Shown in pieces: positions 48,176 to 56,182 of a stretch of 61,708 nucleotides of DNA. Source of the DNA: an uncultured Lentisphaerota bacterium. GTDB taxonomy: Bacteria; Verrucomicrobiota; Lentisphaeria; Oligosphaerales; CAITYL01. Every line of letters begins with the position of its first letter. Position 1 is the first letter of the stretch. Position numbers and translations under genes: made by a program. The DNA lies in contig CAITYL010000060.1 of assembly GCA_903896595.1 (NCBI GenBank), forward strand, positions 1 to 61,708. The letters are read 5' to 3'. Under the pieces are notes generated by a model. The model had not been told where the DNA came from. It saw nothing but the letters and a program-made list of their open reading frames with translations, and ran no database searches.

Positions 48176-49051
48176 ATGACTTGGCCACACGGAAAAATTT
48201 GGATAAAGACAGTGGCTGCCATGGCCTTGCTCGCGATGGTGTTCACGGGGGGATGCCTGACGCCACCCGCCTTCGAAGGCCTGCCGAGCCAGCCCGTGAT
48301 TGTCTTGGCCGCCCCCGGCAGCCCGCTTCCCACCGCCCACCAGATTTACGCGGAGATTGGCGCCCATTGTCATGCGCGCTTCCCCGGCTGCGAAATTCGC
48401 TGGGCCTTCAGTGATGAAACCGTGGTCGCCGCGTTGCGCAGTCAGAACCTGGCCTGTCAGACTCCGCGGGAAACCGCCAAAACCTTGACTGCGGGGAGCC
48501 ATTCCGCCCTGGCCTGGCAGTCGCTGCATCTGCTTCCCGGCGAAGGACTCGCCGCCATCGCCGCAGTTGACTTCGATGAGATGGCGGTCACCGGCGGGGC
48601 GCCGCTGCTCAACTCGGACCGGGACTATTACACCGTCATGGAAGCCTTGGAACCGTTGATCCGGCCCAACCAACCCAATGTGCTGGTTTGCCATGGCGAC
48701 GGTCGCCGGGGCGGGGACAACCGGGAACTCCTGGCCCTGGCCGACATGCTGACGGCACGCCATCCCAATCTTATGGTGGCCTTCCGCAACGGTGCCCCCG
48801 GCGCCGCCGCCGCCCTGGTCCGCGCCCGCGCCATGGCACGCCCGAGCGGCGCGGTGCATTTCATCCCCTTCATGCTGGTCCCCGACGCGTTTCTCATCCA
48901 AGAGGTAATGGGCGACGCGCCCAACTCCTGGAAAAACCAGGTTGGCGCCGCCCGTGTCACCTGCTCCGAACCGCTCGGCCGCAACCCGCGCATCCTCGCC
49001 ATCTATCTCCAGCACCTCGAACAGGCCATTCACAATCTGTTGGAAGAGTGA
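48176..49051 (+). CDS. Exported CbiK-like cobaltochelatase (lipoprotein)
   Basis: 291 aa. The C-terminal 255 residues match the CbiK anaerobic sirohydrochlorin cobaltochelatase family: CEIRWAFS, WQSLHLLPGEG, VLVCHGDGRRG with His173, and VHFIPFMLVPDAFL with His228, then GDAPNSWKNQ. Unlike cytoplasmic CbiK it starts with a signal peptide (VAAMALLAMVFTGGC) and a likely lipobox cysteine at 27, so it is probably membrane-anchored outside the cytoplasm, as reported for periplasmic CbiK of Desulfovibrio. Metal insertion or metal/tetrapyrrole carriage are both possible. The start has only a weak GAGG 12 bases upstream. The family's N-terminal VSFGT is VLAAPGS here. Confidence 0.88.
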   Translation: MTWPHGKIWIKTVAAMALLAMVFTGGCLTPPAFEGLPSQPVIVLAAPGSPLPTAHQIYAEIGAHCHARFPGCEIRWAFSDETVVAALRSQNLACQTPRETAKTLTAGSHSALAWQSLHLLPGEGLAAIAAVDFDEMAVTGGAPLLNSDRDYYTVMEALEPLIRPNQPNVLVCHGDGRRGGDNRELLALADMLTARHPNLMVAFRNGAPGAAAALVRARAMARPSGAVHFIPFMLVPDAFLIQEVMGDAPNSWKNQVGAARVTCSEPLGRNPRILAIYLQHLEQAIHNLLEE

Positions 49052-49159
49052 CCTTCGGGCCTTCCGCCCCAACGGGGCTGGGGAGAATAGCCCCAGAACT
49101 CCTGACCCGCCCGCTTGAATCGTGCGGGAGTACCGGAAGGGCGCCGGCGCGAACGTGGT

Positions 49160-49286
49160 TTTATAGGACCATTGGGACTCTTGGGACCATTGGGACCATT
49201 AGGACCATTGGGACTGGCCGCGGGTGGTTTCCGCCGGCGTCCTAATGGTCGCAAGTGTCCCAATGGTCCCAATGGTCCTATTTTTT
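49160..49286. repeat. GGACCATT tandem/inverted repeat, terminator-like
   Basis: TAGGACCATTGGGACTCTTG and further GGGACCATT units (49166-49213) face GTCCCAATGGTCCCAATGGT (49257-49276) then CCTATTTTTT, so a long stem with a U-tract forms on the plus strand. The surrounding 49052-49372 holds no recognised gene; it also has a second inverted pair (CTTCGGGCCTTCCG ... CGGAAGGG). Confidence 0.65.
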
Positions 49287-49372
49287 CGCCGGGGCCTTTT
49301 TCACCCGTCCCTACTCGGTGTACTCGGTGCCGCCCCGTTGGGGCTCAAAAAACCGGGCTCAAAAAACCGTGT

Positions 49373-50317
49373 TTATTCCAAACGGCGGAGAACCGGGCGG
49401 ACGAACTGGAACAGGCCGACTTGGGACACGCCAACAATGAGAACGGTCATCACCAAGCGGTCCAGAAGCGAGGCCGCCACCGACAGCGACGGGTCGCAAA
49501 AGCTGAACATCACGTAACCGATGGCCGCCTCGCGAAAACCAAGGGCGCCCGGGGTGATGCTGATGAACAGCATGAACTGCGAGCAGATGGAGGCCACCAG
49601 CAGAATCGGAAAGTTCCAGCCGACGCCGACGGCGCAGAACGCCAGTTGCAAGCGCAGGGCGCGCAATAATACCACGGCCAATTGGATGGCCAGGAGGCGC
49701 CCCGTCAGCCGCGGATCCGAGCGGAAAAAACTCCAGGTCTTGGCGAACCGGCGCAGGAGGTTGGCGAGCCGGTGGCTCCACCTTTCCGGCACGGGCAGCG
49801 GAAAGACGCACAGAACGATGCTGCCGAACAGCACGGCGGCAAACAGCAGAAACAGCGGGACGGCACCGGCCAGGGTGTAGCCATGGCCGAACGTCACCAG
49901 CCAGCCCATGGCCGCCAAACCGCAGGCGCCAGCGCAGACCAACTGCAAGGTGAAGGTCGGCATGACCAGCGCGACATAATCGGTGTAGGCCACGCCGTAT
50001 TTCTTGTTCAGATACATAGCCGGCGGCCCCATGCCGGCATGAGGCACCAGCAGGTTGGTGTAACTCATGACCATGTTCAGCATGAACGCTTCGTACCCGC
50101 GAATGGCGCAGCCCAGGCGGTTCAGGGCCAGGCGCAGCACCTCCCCATTGCAGTAACGGGTCAGCAGGTAAACGGCGCCATTGGCCAGCACCCACCACGG
50201 TGGCACCTCGCGCAGACGGCCGATCCCGCCCAGGTATTTGCGGCCGGCATAACAGAAAAGGGCCGTCACCCCCAGGCCCACTCCCCAGCGCAAGGCGGTT
50301 GCCACCGGTTTTTTCAT
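49373..50317 (-). CDS. Flippase-like integral membrane protein (UPF0104/LPG-synthase TM family)
   Basis: 314 aa from ATG 50317, which overlaps the preceding stop (ATGA); the frame to 50395 is rejected. About eight hydrophobic helices with PHAGMGPPAMYLNKKYGV and ISITPGALGFREAAIGYVMF, the paired blocks of the lysylphosphatidylglycerol synthase transmembrane family. Members move or modify lipid-linked substrates in the inner membrane. Last gene of the coupled cluster, so it probably works with the upstream glycosyltransferases. The exact role (flippase or other) is unknown. Confidence 0.85.
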   Translation of the reverse strand: MKKPVATALRWGVGLGVTALFCYAGRKYLGGIGRLREVPPWWVLANGAVYLLTRYCNGEVLRLALNRLGCAIRGYEAFMLNMVMSYTNLLVPHAGMGPPAMYLNKKYGVAYTDYVALVMPTFTLQLVCAGACGLAAMGWLVTFGHGYTLAGAVPLFLLFAAVLFGSIVLCVFPLPVPERWSHRLANLLRRFAKTWSFFRSDPRLTGRLLAIQLAVVLLRALRLQLAFCAVGVGWNFPILLVASICSQFMLFISITPGALGFREAAIGYVMFSFCDPSLSVAASLLDRLVMTVLIVGVSQVGLFQFVRPVLRRLE

Positions 50318-51399
50318 GGCGCGGTCATTTCCGTCTCCGCCGCCACGTGGGCGGCAATATCGCTGCTCCAGGTGGCGCCCAATTCCAAGCGCCAAACGGG
50401 AAGCGACGCCAGGAAAGACGGCACCGGCGGAAGCGGCCCCAGCAAAGCAGAGAAGATGCCGCTGCCGGGAAAGGCGTATTCATAAGCCATCAGCATCCGG
50501 GACATATTGCAGAGCTGCCGGTGCCGGCGCTGGTTCTTCACCAGTTCCACCTGCTCCAACCGCAGCAGGTTGCCCCACAAGGTGGCCGGTGTTGCCGGCA
50601 GCAGGCGGTGTGAGGTGGCGGCGCGGGGCACGGACTCGACCAGCACCACCCCTTTGAGCGGAGCCGCCGCGCCGAAACGCCATCCCGGCGGCATGACCGG
50701 CGCCTGCCCGGACCACAGCCGTCGCACCAGCGTCAGCCGGTTCTGGGCCGGCGCGCGGCCGGCGGCCACATCCGCGGCGCTCAAACTGAGAACCATCGGA
50801 TGTTCCGGCAGCGGCAGCACCGTGCCATCATCCCGCAGCACAGCCAGGTCGTCGCCGAGAAAAGCGCCACCGTGCCGCAGACACCATTCCAGGATCAGCC
50901 GGGTCTTGCCCGCACCGTTGGCGCCACAGACCAGCACCGTGCCCTTGGCGGTGGCCACGGCACCGGCGTGCAGGAGCCGGGCGCCCCGCTGGCGCAACCA
51001 CCAGTCCAGCATGGGTTCCAAATAAAAATTAACGCCGCGCAGGCCACGGCTCAACCGGCCGGTGAAAGACTCGCCGTAAGGCACATGGCGAAGACGGACG
51101 GAGCCACCGTCCAGCCCGGTCATTTCCGTGGCGCCCAACCCGTGCTCGCCGCGGAAGAACAGGTAATTGGGGGCGATCGAGAAATCCTTGTCAATGACCA
51201 GGCACTCCGGCGGCAGGGCGGGCGTAAACGGGCCGATGGCCATCTCCAAGTCCGGCGCCTGTCCGGCCGGCAGAGACGCGGTAAAAGCGGCAAGCTTGCT
51301 ATTGATCAGGGCCGTGCGCAACCGCCCGGCGTTGCCCAGGCGAAGACGGAGGCGCGCCACTTCGGGAATGGCATAGTCCAAAATCACGTCGGCGTTCAT
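50314..51399 (-). CDS. HprK-like kinase, second copy
   Basis: 361 aa from ATG 51399, overlapping the upstream stop (ATGA). The N-terminal half is beta-rich (LEMAIGPFTPALPPECLVID, YLFFRGEHG); the middle carries LLHAGAVATAKGTVLVCGANG with Walker A GANGAGKT and GGAFLGDDLAVLRDDG, a pattern of HprK-related kinases found in exopolysaccharide clusters. The catalytic Asp pair GDD is present. It differs from true HprK, which has a PTS partner; no HPr is seen here. The substrate may be a carbohydrate or lipid-linked intermediate. It is paralogous to the gene just upstream. Confidence 0.8.
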   Translation of the reverse strand: MNADVILDYAIPEVARLRLRLGNAGRLRTALINSKLAAFTASLPAGQAPDLEMAIGPFTPALPPECLVIDKDFSIAPNYLFFRGEHGLGATEMTGLDGGSVRLRHVPYGESFTGRLSRGLRGVNFYLEPMLDWWLRQRGARLLHAGAVATAKGTVLVCGANGAGKTRLILEWCLRHGGAFLGDDLAVLRDDGTVLPLPEHPMVLSLSAADVAAGRAPAQNRLTLVRRLWSGQAPVMPPGWRFGAAAPLKGVVLVESVPRAATSHRLLPATPATLWGNLLRLEQVELVKNQRRHRQLCNMSRMLMAYEYAFPGSGIFSALLGPLPPVPSFLASLPVWRLELGATWSSDIAAHVAAETEMTAP

Positions 51400-52460
51400 A
51401 CTAAGGCTCCGTCCTGCGTCAGGCAGCGGTGGATCGCGTCGACCATGGCGGGAGTAATGCGCCGCTCCACAACCACGTCCAGGAACGCCGCCGTGGCGGG
51501 GAACGCCCGGTCGAGATTCTCCTTCAGGCGGCTCCAATGGGCGGCGACCAGGCCGTCGGGGAAAACCGCCGCATAGGCCTGCATGTAGCGGTAATAGGCC
51601 TCCCGGTCCATCATGTCGTTGGCCACCAGCCGCTGAATGGCGACGGGGCGGGCCAGGGGACGCATGGCAAACCGCGGCCCTTGGGAGAAGGTCAGGACGT
51701 GGCGCAGTGGCGCATGTTCCGCCACGATCTCCGGAAACAGGTCGCGCAGCACAATCGGCGTGCTTTTCTTGAGGTACCCCAGCGACACGCGGCGCAGGAA
51801 CGCCTTGCCCCACATGTCCAGGCGGTGCCCCAGCGGCATACGGTCGTAGATATTGCGGGCGACATTGTAATCATGCACGTTGACAGGGGTATGAAAGCTC
51901 CAGGCCTGGCCGGCATGAACCCCGACCCAATTGTCCCCGAGCAGGGCGGCGCCGCGACCGACCAGTTGCATGGCCAGGGTGCTCTTGCCGACGCCGCTGC
52001 GGCCGCTCAGCAGGCTGGCCTGACCGCCAATGACAACGCCGCAACTATGCACCACCGGCGCGCCTTTCAGCGCCAGCAAATAACGCACCGTGCAGTCGAT
52101 CAACCGGGAACCGAGGGCCACCGTGCCCAGCCCTCCCGGCTCGATTCGCAACCGTACTTTTCCGGTGTCCCAGCCGCGAATCTCCACCTTCCAAGACAAC
52201 ACTTTGTAGTCATCCTCGCAACCGAAGTAATCCGGGGCCACCCAAAACTTGCGGTTGACCCGGCGGGCATCGGCGGGCGGCGCCAGCTTGAACGGACCGA
52301 TCTCCACGTCCAAATCCAGGGCGTCCAGCGGGACCTCCGGCACGTTAAAATGGATATACCCGCGCAACGGTTCAATCAGCAGCCGTTCCCGGATGCCAAT
52401 GGTGTCCCGAAGGCGCAGGGTCAAAAAATCATGGATGCGAAAAAAATGCGTGGTTTTCAT
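51396..52460 (-). CDS. HprK-like kinase, first copy
   Basis: 354 aa from ATG 52460, overlapping the GT4 stop (ATGA); the long upstream frame is rejected. It shares layout with its neighbour: beta-rich N-terminus (LDVEIGPFKLAPPADARRVN), VHSCGVVIGGQASLLSG, then Walker A SGRSGVGKST and GAALLGDNWVGVHAG, where GDN replaces the GDD of the second copy. The C-terminal 130 residues are helical and unrecognised. Two adjacent HprK-like proteins with different acidic motifs suggest distinct roles or a heteromer. Confidence 0.8.
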   Translation of the reverse strand: MKTTHFFRIHDFLTLRLRDTIGIRERLLIEPLRGYIHFNVPEVPLDALDLDVEIGPFKLAPPADARRVNRKFWVAPDYFGCEDDYKVLSWKVEIRGWDTGKVRLRIEPGGLGTVALGSRLIDCTVRYLLALKGAPVVHSCGVVIGGQASLLSGRSGVGKSTLAMQLVGRGAALLGDNWVGVHAGQAWSFHTPVNVHDYNVARNIYDRMPLGHRLDMWGKAFLRRVSLGYLKKSTPIVLRDLFPEIVAEHAPLRHVLTFSQGPRFAMRPLARPVAIQRLVANDMMDREAYYRYMQAYAAVFPDGLVAAHWSRLKENLDRAFPATAAFLDVVVERRITPAMVDAIHRCLTQDGALV

Positions 52461-53656
52461 CGGCGCTCTTCCTGCCGCAAGAACTCGGCGACGGCGGCGC
52501 AAAACGGGGTCTGCGACAGCCGGGTCTGAAACAGGGCATGGCCGCGGCGGCCCTGGGCGTGACAGGCCGGCAGATCGGCCAGCAGACAACGGATGGCGGC
52601 GGCCAGGGCGTCTTCGTCACCCGGCGGCACCAACGCGCCGGTCTCCCCCGGCACCACCAGTTCGGCGATCCCACCCACGTCGGTCGTCACCACCGCCGTC
52701 GCGGCGGCATACGCTTCGATAAGAACCAGGGGCGGATGGTGAATGCTGCCCGACGGATAGGGCAGGATCACGCAATCGCAGGCGGCCAAAAACAGGGCGG
52801 GATCGGTCACCCCGACCTCGCGCAGACGGCCGGCGCCGCGCAACGCTTCCAGGCGGGCGTCATCCGCGGCCGCCAGCCGGCCGCGGCCGCTGTGCGCGAG
52901 GGCCAGCACGGAATTCGAAGTGGCGTCCTCGGCCAGCAACCGGGCAAAGGCCCGCAGCAACAGCGGCACGCCTTTGGCCGGGGCGAAATGGCCAAGATAC
53001 CCCGCCACCGGCCGGTCATCCCAGCCCAGCCGCCGGCGGGCCTCGTCCCGTGACACCCGGCACCAATCAACGGGCAACGGCACACCGGGATGCACCTGCA
53101 CGGCGGCGGGATGAAACCGCTCCACTTGCCGCGCCTGATGCTGGGTCGCCACCATGCACCGGCGCTGCCGCCAGTTTTGCAGCCGGCTCCACAGCGCGTT
53201 CTTGGTCAGGGCATGCGCCACCGCCTGCAACCGCCAACCGAGCGTCGCCACCAGACTGGCAGGCTGTAGCGGCGTATAAAAGTACCAGCACCCACGCCCC
53301 GCACCCAGGGCCAGGCTGCCCAGCAGCGCCATATTGGGATTGTTCTCCACCCACAGCACCGTCTCGCCGGGCTGGGCGTGCCGCCGCAGGGCGCGCAAGT
53401 AGGCCAGCCAGCCCGTCACCCCGCCGCTGTAGGTATGGACAGCATCCACACCTTCGCACCCCGCCGGCACCCGCGTCCCCGCCGGCAGCAGCAGGCGCAC
53501 CCGCCATCCCGCCGCCAGCAGGCCTCTCGCCATCCCAAACACCAGCGTGCCAACCCCTTCTAAATTGATATCAAAGGGAAAAAAAGCGCTGATCAATACC
53601 TGACCGGGCGCCGTCGCGCCGGACGAAAGAGAGTTGGGCGTGGGGGTAGTCGGCAT
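52457..53656 (-). CDS. Glycosyltransferase family 4
   Basis: 399 aa with two Rossmann-type halves (GT-B). The N-terminal half has FFPFDINLEGVGTLVFGMAR (acceptor side), and the C-terminal half has VAGYLGHFAPAKGVPLLLRA and LVLIEAYAAATAVVTTDVGG, with Glu in the family's E-x7-E region. It probably adds a sugar to a membrane-linked glycan. The start is 14 bp after the GT2 stop; no strong Shine-Dalgarno. The stop overlaps the next ATG. Confidence 0.9.
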   Translation of the reverse strand: MPTTPTPNSLSSGATAPGQVLISAFFPFDINLEGVGTLVFGMARGLLAAGWRVRLLLPAGTRVPAGCEGVDAVHTYSGGVTGWLAYLRALRRHAQPGETVLWVENNPNMALLGSLALGAGRGCWYFYTPLQPASLVATLGWRLQAVAHALTKNALWSRLQNWRQRRCMVATQHQARQVERFHPAAVQVHPGVPLPVDWCRVSRDEARRRLGWDDRPVAGYLGHFAPAKGVPLLLRAFARLLAEDATSNSVLALAHSGRGRLAAADDARLEALRGAGRLREVGVTDPALFLAACDCVILPYPSGSIHHPPLVLIEAYAAATAVVTTDVGGIAELVVPGETGALVPPGDEDALAAAIRCLLADLPACHAQGRRGHALFQTRLSQTPFCAAVAEFLRQEERR

Positions 53657-53669
53657 GGGCTGGCGGGGA

Positions 53670-54656
53670 TCACCCTTGTGAGGACGCGCCGACCTGGCGC
53701 CGGGCCAGGTACAGCAAGTTTTCCAAGTACAGCCGTTGCCGGTTCAGCATGTCGCCGACCAGGCCCAGGGCAAAAAAGAAAAAGGCCAGCAACAAAAAGG
53801 CGCCGCCCGTAAACCCGGCCCACTTGTGCGGCGAGAACCGGCCAGTCTGCCAATAGTGCGCGGCCAGAAACAGCAACAGCACCGCCGCCACCACCCCGGT
53901 GACGACACTCAAGGTGCCGAACAGGCGCATCGGCTTGTAGTCGCGCAGGCTGCGAAAGATGATCCAGGAGGTTTTAAAGGCATAATGGAACAAGTTGGAG
54001 GCGACACGACTCTTGCCATGGGCACGTACCCCGCGCACCCGGATCGGCACCTCAACGATGCGCAACCCCTTGTGGGCCAGATTGAGAAAAACTTCCTGGG
54101 TGTAGGTGAAGTCGCCGATCACGTTGAGGCTGATGGCGGCGTGCCGGTTGTAGCAGCGCATGCCGCAGGACACGTCATAAAACCGCTCGCCGGCCAAGGT
54201 CGAGATCAGCCAGCTCATGGCGTGATTGCCCCAGCGCTTGACCGCCGGCATCTCGGGCACGAGTTTGGGATCGGCAAAGCGGGAGGCGGTGGTGAAATCG
54301 GCATCGCCGGCCAGCACCGGCGCGATAAGTTGCGGAATGGTGGCGGGATCAAACTGGCCATCGGCGTCAATGGTCACCAGCAGGTCGGCGCCCAGTTCAA
54401 TAGACTTGGCCAGCCCGGTCTGGAACGCCGCCCCGACCCCATGGCGACGCCCATGGCTGATCACCAGGGCACCGGCGGCCCGCGCCTCGGCAACCGTGGC
54501 GTCCGTGCTGCCGTCGTCCACCACCAACACGGTCAGCCGGCCGATGCCGGGCAGATCACGCGGGATGCGGCGAATGGTGTCCCCCACCGTGGCCGCCTCG
54601 TTCAAGGCGGGCAGAGAGACCACCAAATGCATGGATGCGGACGATGGTTCGGTCAT
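53670..54656 (-). CDS. Glycosyltransferase family 2 with C-terminal membrane helices
   Basis: 328 aa from ATG 54656; the frame opens with a TTG at 54674. SLPALNEAATVGDTIRRIP begins the GT-A domain; VLVVDDGSTDATV and TIDADGQFDP hold the nucleotide and metal-binding acidic residues. Two TM segments near the C-terminus (LSVVTGVVAAVLLLFLAA, GGAFLLLAFFFFALGLVGDM) resemble polyprenyl-phosphate glycosyltransferases of the DPM1/GtrB type. It is the first gene of the coupled surface-glycan cluster and probably starts it by loading a lipid carrier. Confidence 0.9.
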   Translation of the reverse strand: MTEPSSASMHLVVSLPALNEAATVGDTIRRIPRDLPGIGRLTVLVVDDGSTDATVAEARAAGALVISHGRRHGVGAAFQTGLAKSIELGADLLVTIDADGQFDPATIPQLIAPVLAGDADFTTASRFADPKLVPEMPAVKRWGNHAMSWLISTLAGERFYDVSCGMRCYNRHAAISLNVIGDFTYTQEVFLNLAHKGLRIVEVPIRVRGVRAHGKSRVASNLFHYAFKTSWIIFRSLRDYKPMRLFGTLSVVTGVVAAVLLLFLAAHYWQTGRFSPHKWAGFTGGAFLLLAFFFFALGLVGDMLNRQRLYLENLLYLARRQVGASSQG

Positions 54657-54803
54657 AAGACAACGGTTCCCCAAATATGGCGCCTCACACTATAATGCCG
54701 GATCGGCCCGACGGCGTGCCCAGTCCGCACCACAACGTTGCCGATGGCTTACCCACGGACCAGCACGGACGCCGGACCGCCCCCCGTAGTGGCGCCACTA
54801 CCG

Positions 54804-54858
54804 CGTCCGTGTAGTCCGTGTAGTCCGTGTAAGTCCGTGTAGTCCGTGTAAGTCCGTG
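54804..54858. repeat. GTCCGTGTA tandem repeats
   Basis: GTCCGTGTA is repeated about six times, some copies with an extra A (GTCCGTGTAAGTCCGTGTAG). It lies in the 220-bp gap between the GT2 and amidohydrolase genes; nothing else is seen there. Confidence 0.85.
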
Positions 54859-54895
54859 CCAGCGCCACGTGCATTATTCCAAACCAATTTTGTCG

Positions 54896-55915
54896 TTAAC
54901 AAGCCCCACCCAAGAGCCGGACGACATTGCCGTGAAAGACGGCCTCGACCGCCGCGGTGGACAGCTTGGCGCCGGCAGCGGCGTCACGAATGGCGCGCAA
55001 TTCCTCGTACAGGAACGAGGTGAAGCGGACGCGGTGAGTGGCGTCGCAAATGGCCAGTTTCCACGGCACCGGCGTGACGTAACTGTACTGGTGGTTGATC
55101 TCCACCGACTTGCCGGGGGCCAGCGCCAGCGGAATGTCGGTGCCGTACAGCACTTTCTCCGCCGGCACGGTGCGGAACAGGTACTCAATGACCTCGCGAT
55201 GATTGAGCATCGCCAAATCATACCACAGGTTCGGCAGTTCCTTCAATTCGTCCAGATTGCCGACCACGGCGCGCAGGTAATAGGCCCGGCCAATGTGGGC
55301 CAGCACAATCTTGGCCCGGGGATAACGGCGGCAAAGCCGGATGACTTGGGCGCGGTTCAGCGGATCGGCCAGCCGGCCGGGCCGCGGCAGGTGCAGGGTC
55401 ACCAGCAACCCCAGGTCGTTGACGATCTCCATCAGCCACGCCGGCAGCATGTCGTCAACCTCCACCTCGGCCAGCGGTTTCGTGCGGACATAGTCGGGAT
55501 AGGGCTTGATCCCGGCAAAGCGACCGGAGGCCAAATCGCGCCGGACGGCCTCACGGTCGGCCTCGTCCGGATCGGCCAGGCGAAGAGCGAAAAAACGGCG
55601 GCGGTCGCAGTGGTCGCCCAGGTACTGATTGTTGCGCTGAAAATCATAGCGCGGATCAGGGAGGCCGAAACATAACGCCCCGGTCTCGCGGCCGGGATAA
55701 ACCGCCGGCAGGTCGGCCGCCAGGTCATCCAAGGTATAACTGGCAAGAGGATGCCCGGCACAGTCAAAACTCTCGCCAGCCGGCACTACCCCCGGATCGA
55801 AGACGTGCACATGCGCGTCGAACACACGCCCCGGCACAAACCCGTCCAGTTCCTCGGCAAAAATCCGCCGGTTGCGCTCCTGCAACACCGTCTCCCGCCA
55901 CTCTTCATGCTTCAT
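54896..55915 (-). CDS. Amidohydrolase (metal-dependent hydrolase of the amidohydrolase-2 type)
   Basis: 339 aa. N-terminal FDAHVHVFD with His35 and His37, then LVTLHLPRPG, IVLAHIGRAYYL and VLYGTDIPLAL with the metal-binding Asp, spaced as in the TIM-barrel amidohydrolase-2 family, which includes decarboxylases and lactonases. GAGGG eight bases before the ATG supports the start. It is the last gene of a minus-strand run whose members are separated by family A repeats. A role in sugar-lactone or carboxylate breakdown is plausible. The substrate is unknown. Confidence 0.85.
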   Translation of the reverse strand: MKHEEWRETVLQERNRRIFAEELDGFVPGRVFDAHVHVFDPGVVPAGESFDCAGHPLASYTLDDLAADLPAVYPGRETGALCFGLPDPRYDFQRNNQYLGDHCDRRRFFALRLADPDEADREAVRRDLASGRFAGIKPYPDYVRTKPLAEVEVDDMLPAWLMEIVNDLGLLVTLHLPRPGRLADPLNRAQVIRLCRRYPRAKIVLAHIGRAYYLRAVVGNLDELKELPNLWYDLAMLNHREVIEYLFRTVPAEKVLYGTDIPLALAPGKSVEINHQYSYVTPVPWKLAICDATHRVRFTSFLYEELRAIRDAAAGAKLSTAAVEAVFHGNVVRLLGGAC

Positions 55916-55959
55916 GTTTCGAACCCTCTGCTACTGAATATACCGGAAGATGTCACATA

Positions 55960-56179
55960 ATGTGGGGGCGCCGCCCCCAGGCCCCTGCCAAAGGGACCTG
56001 TCCCTTTGGAATCCCCGAGACTTTCCATTTTACGAGAGCCGGTACTGGGTGCCGCTGATGGTCGCGACGTTTGGTTTTGTCGCTAACGGCGGCGCACAGC
56101 ACCGGCTCTCGTAAAATCGCTTGTCGGGATTCTCAAGGGACGGAGTTCCTTGAGCGGGGCCTGGGGCAGAGCCCCACAT
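55960..56179. repeat. Family A structured repeat, copy 1 (220 bp)
   Basis: Ends are ATGTGGGGGCGCCGCCCCC and GGGGCAGAGCCCCACAT. Four hairpins: GGGGGC...GCCCCC; AAAGGGAC...GTCCCTTT; a central stem with ACGAGAGCCGG (56032-56042) and CCGGCTCTCGT (56102-56112); and TCAAGGGAC...GTTCCTTGA. It ends four bases from the MttB-gene stop codon. Confidence 0.9.
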
Positions 56180-56182
56180 CCT

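Noticed and set aside
54804..54858. CRISPR-like array
   Set aside because: The units are 9-10 bp direct tandems with no spacers; a simple microsatellite-like repeat.
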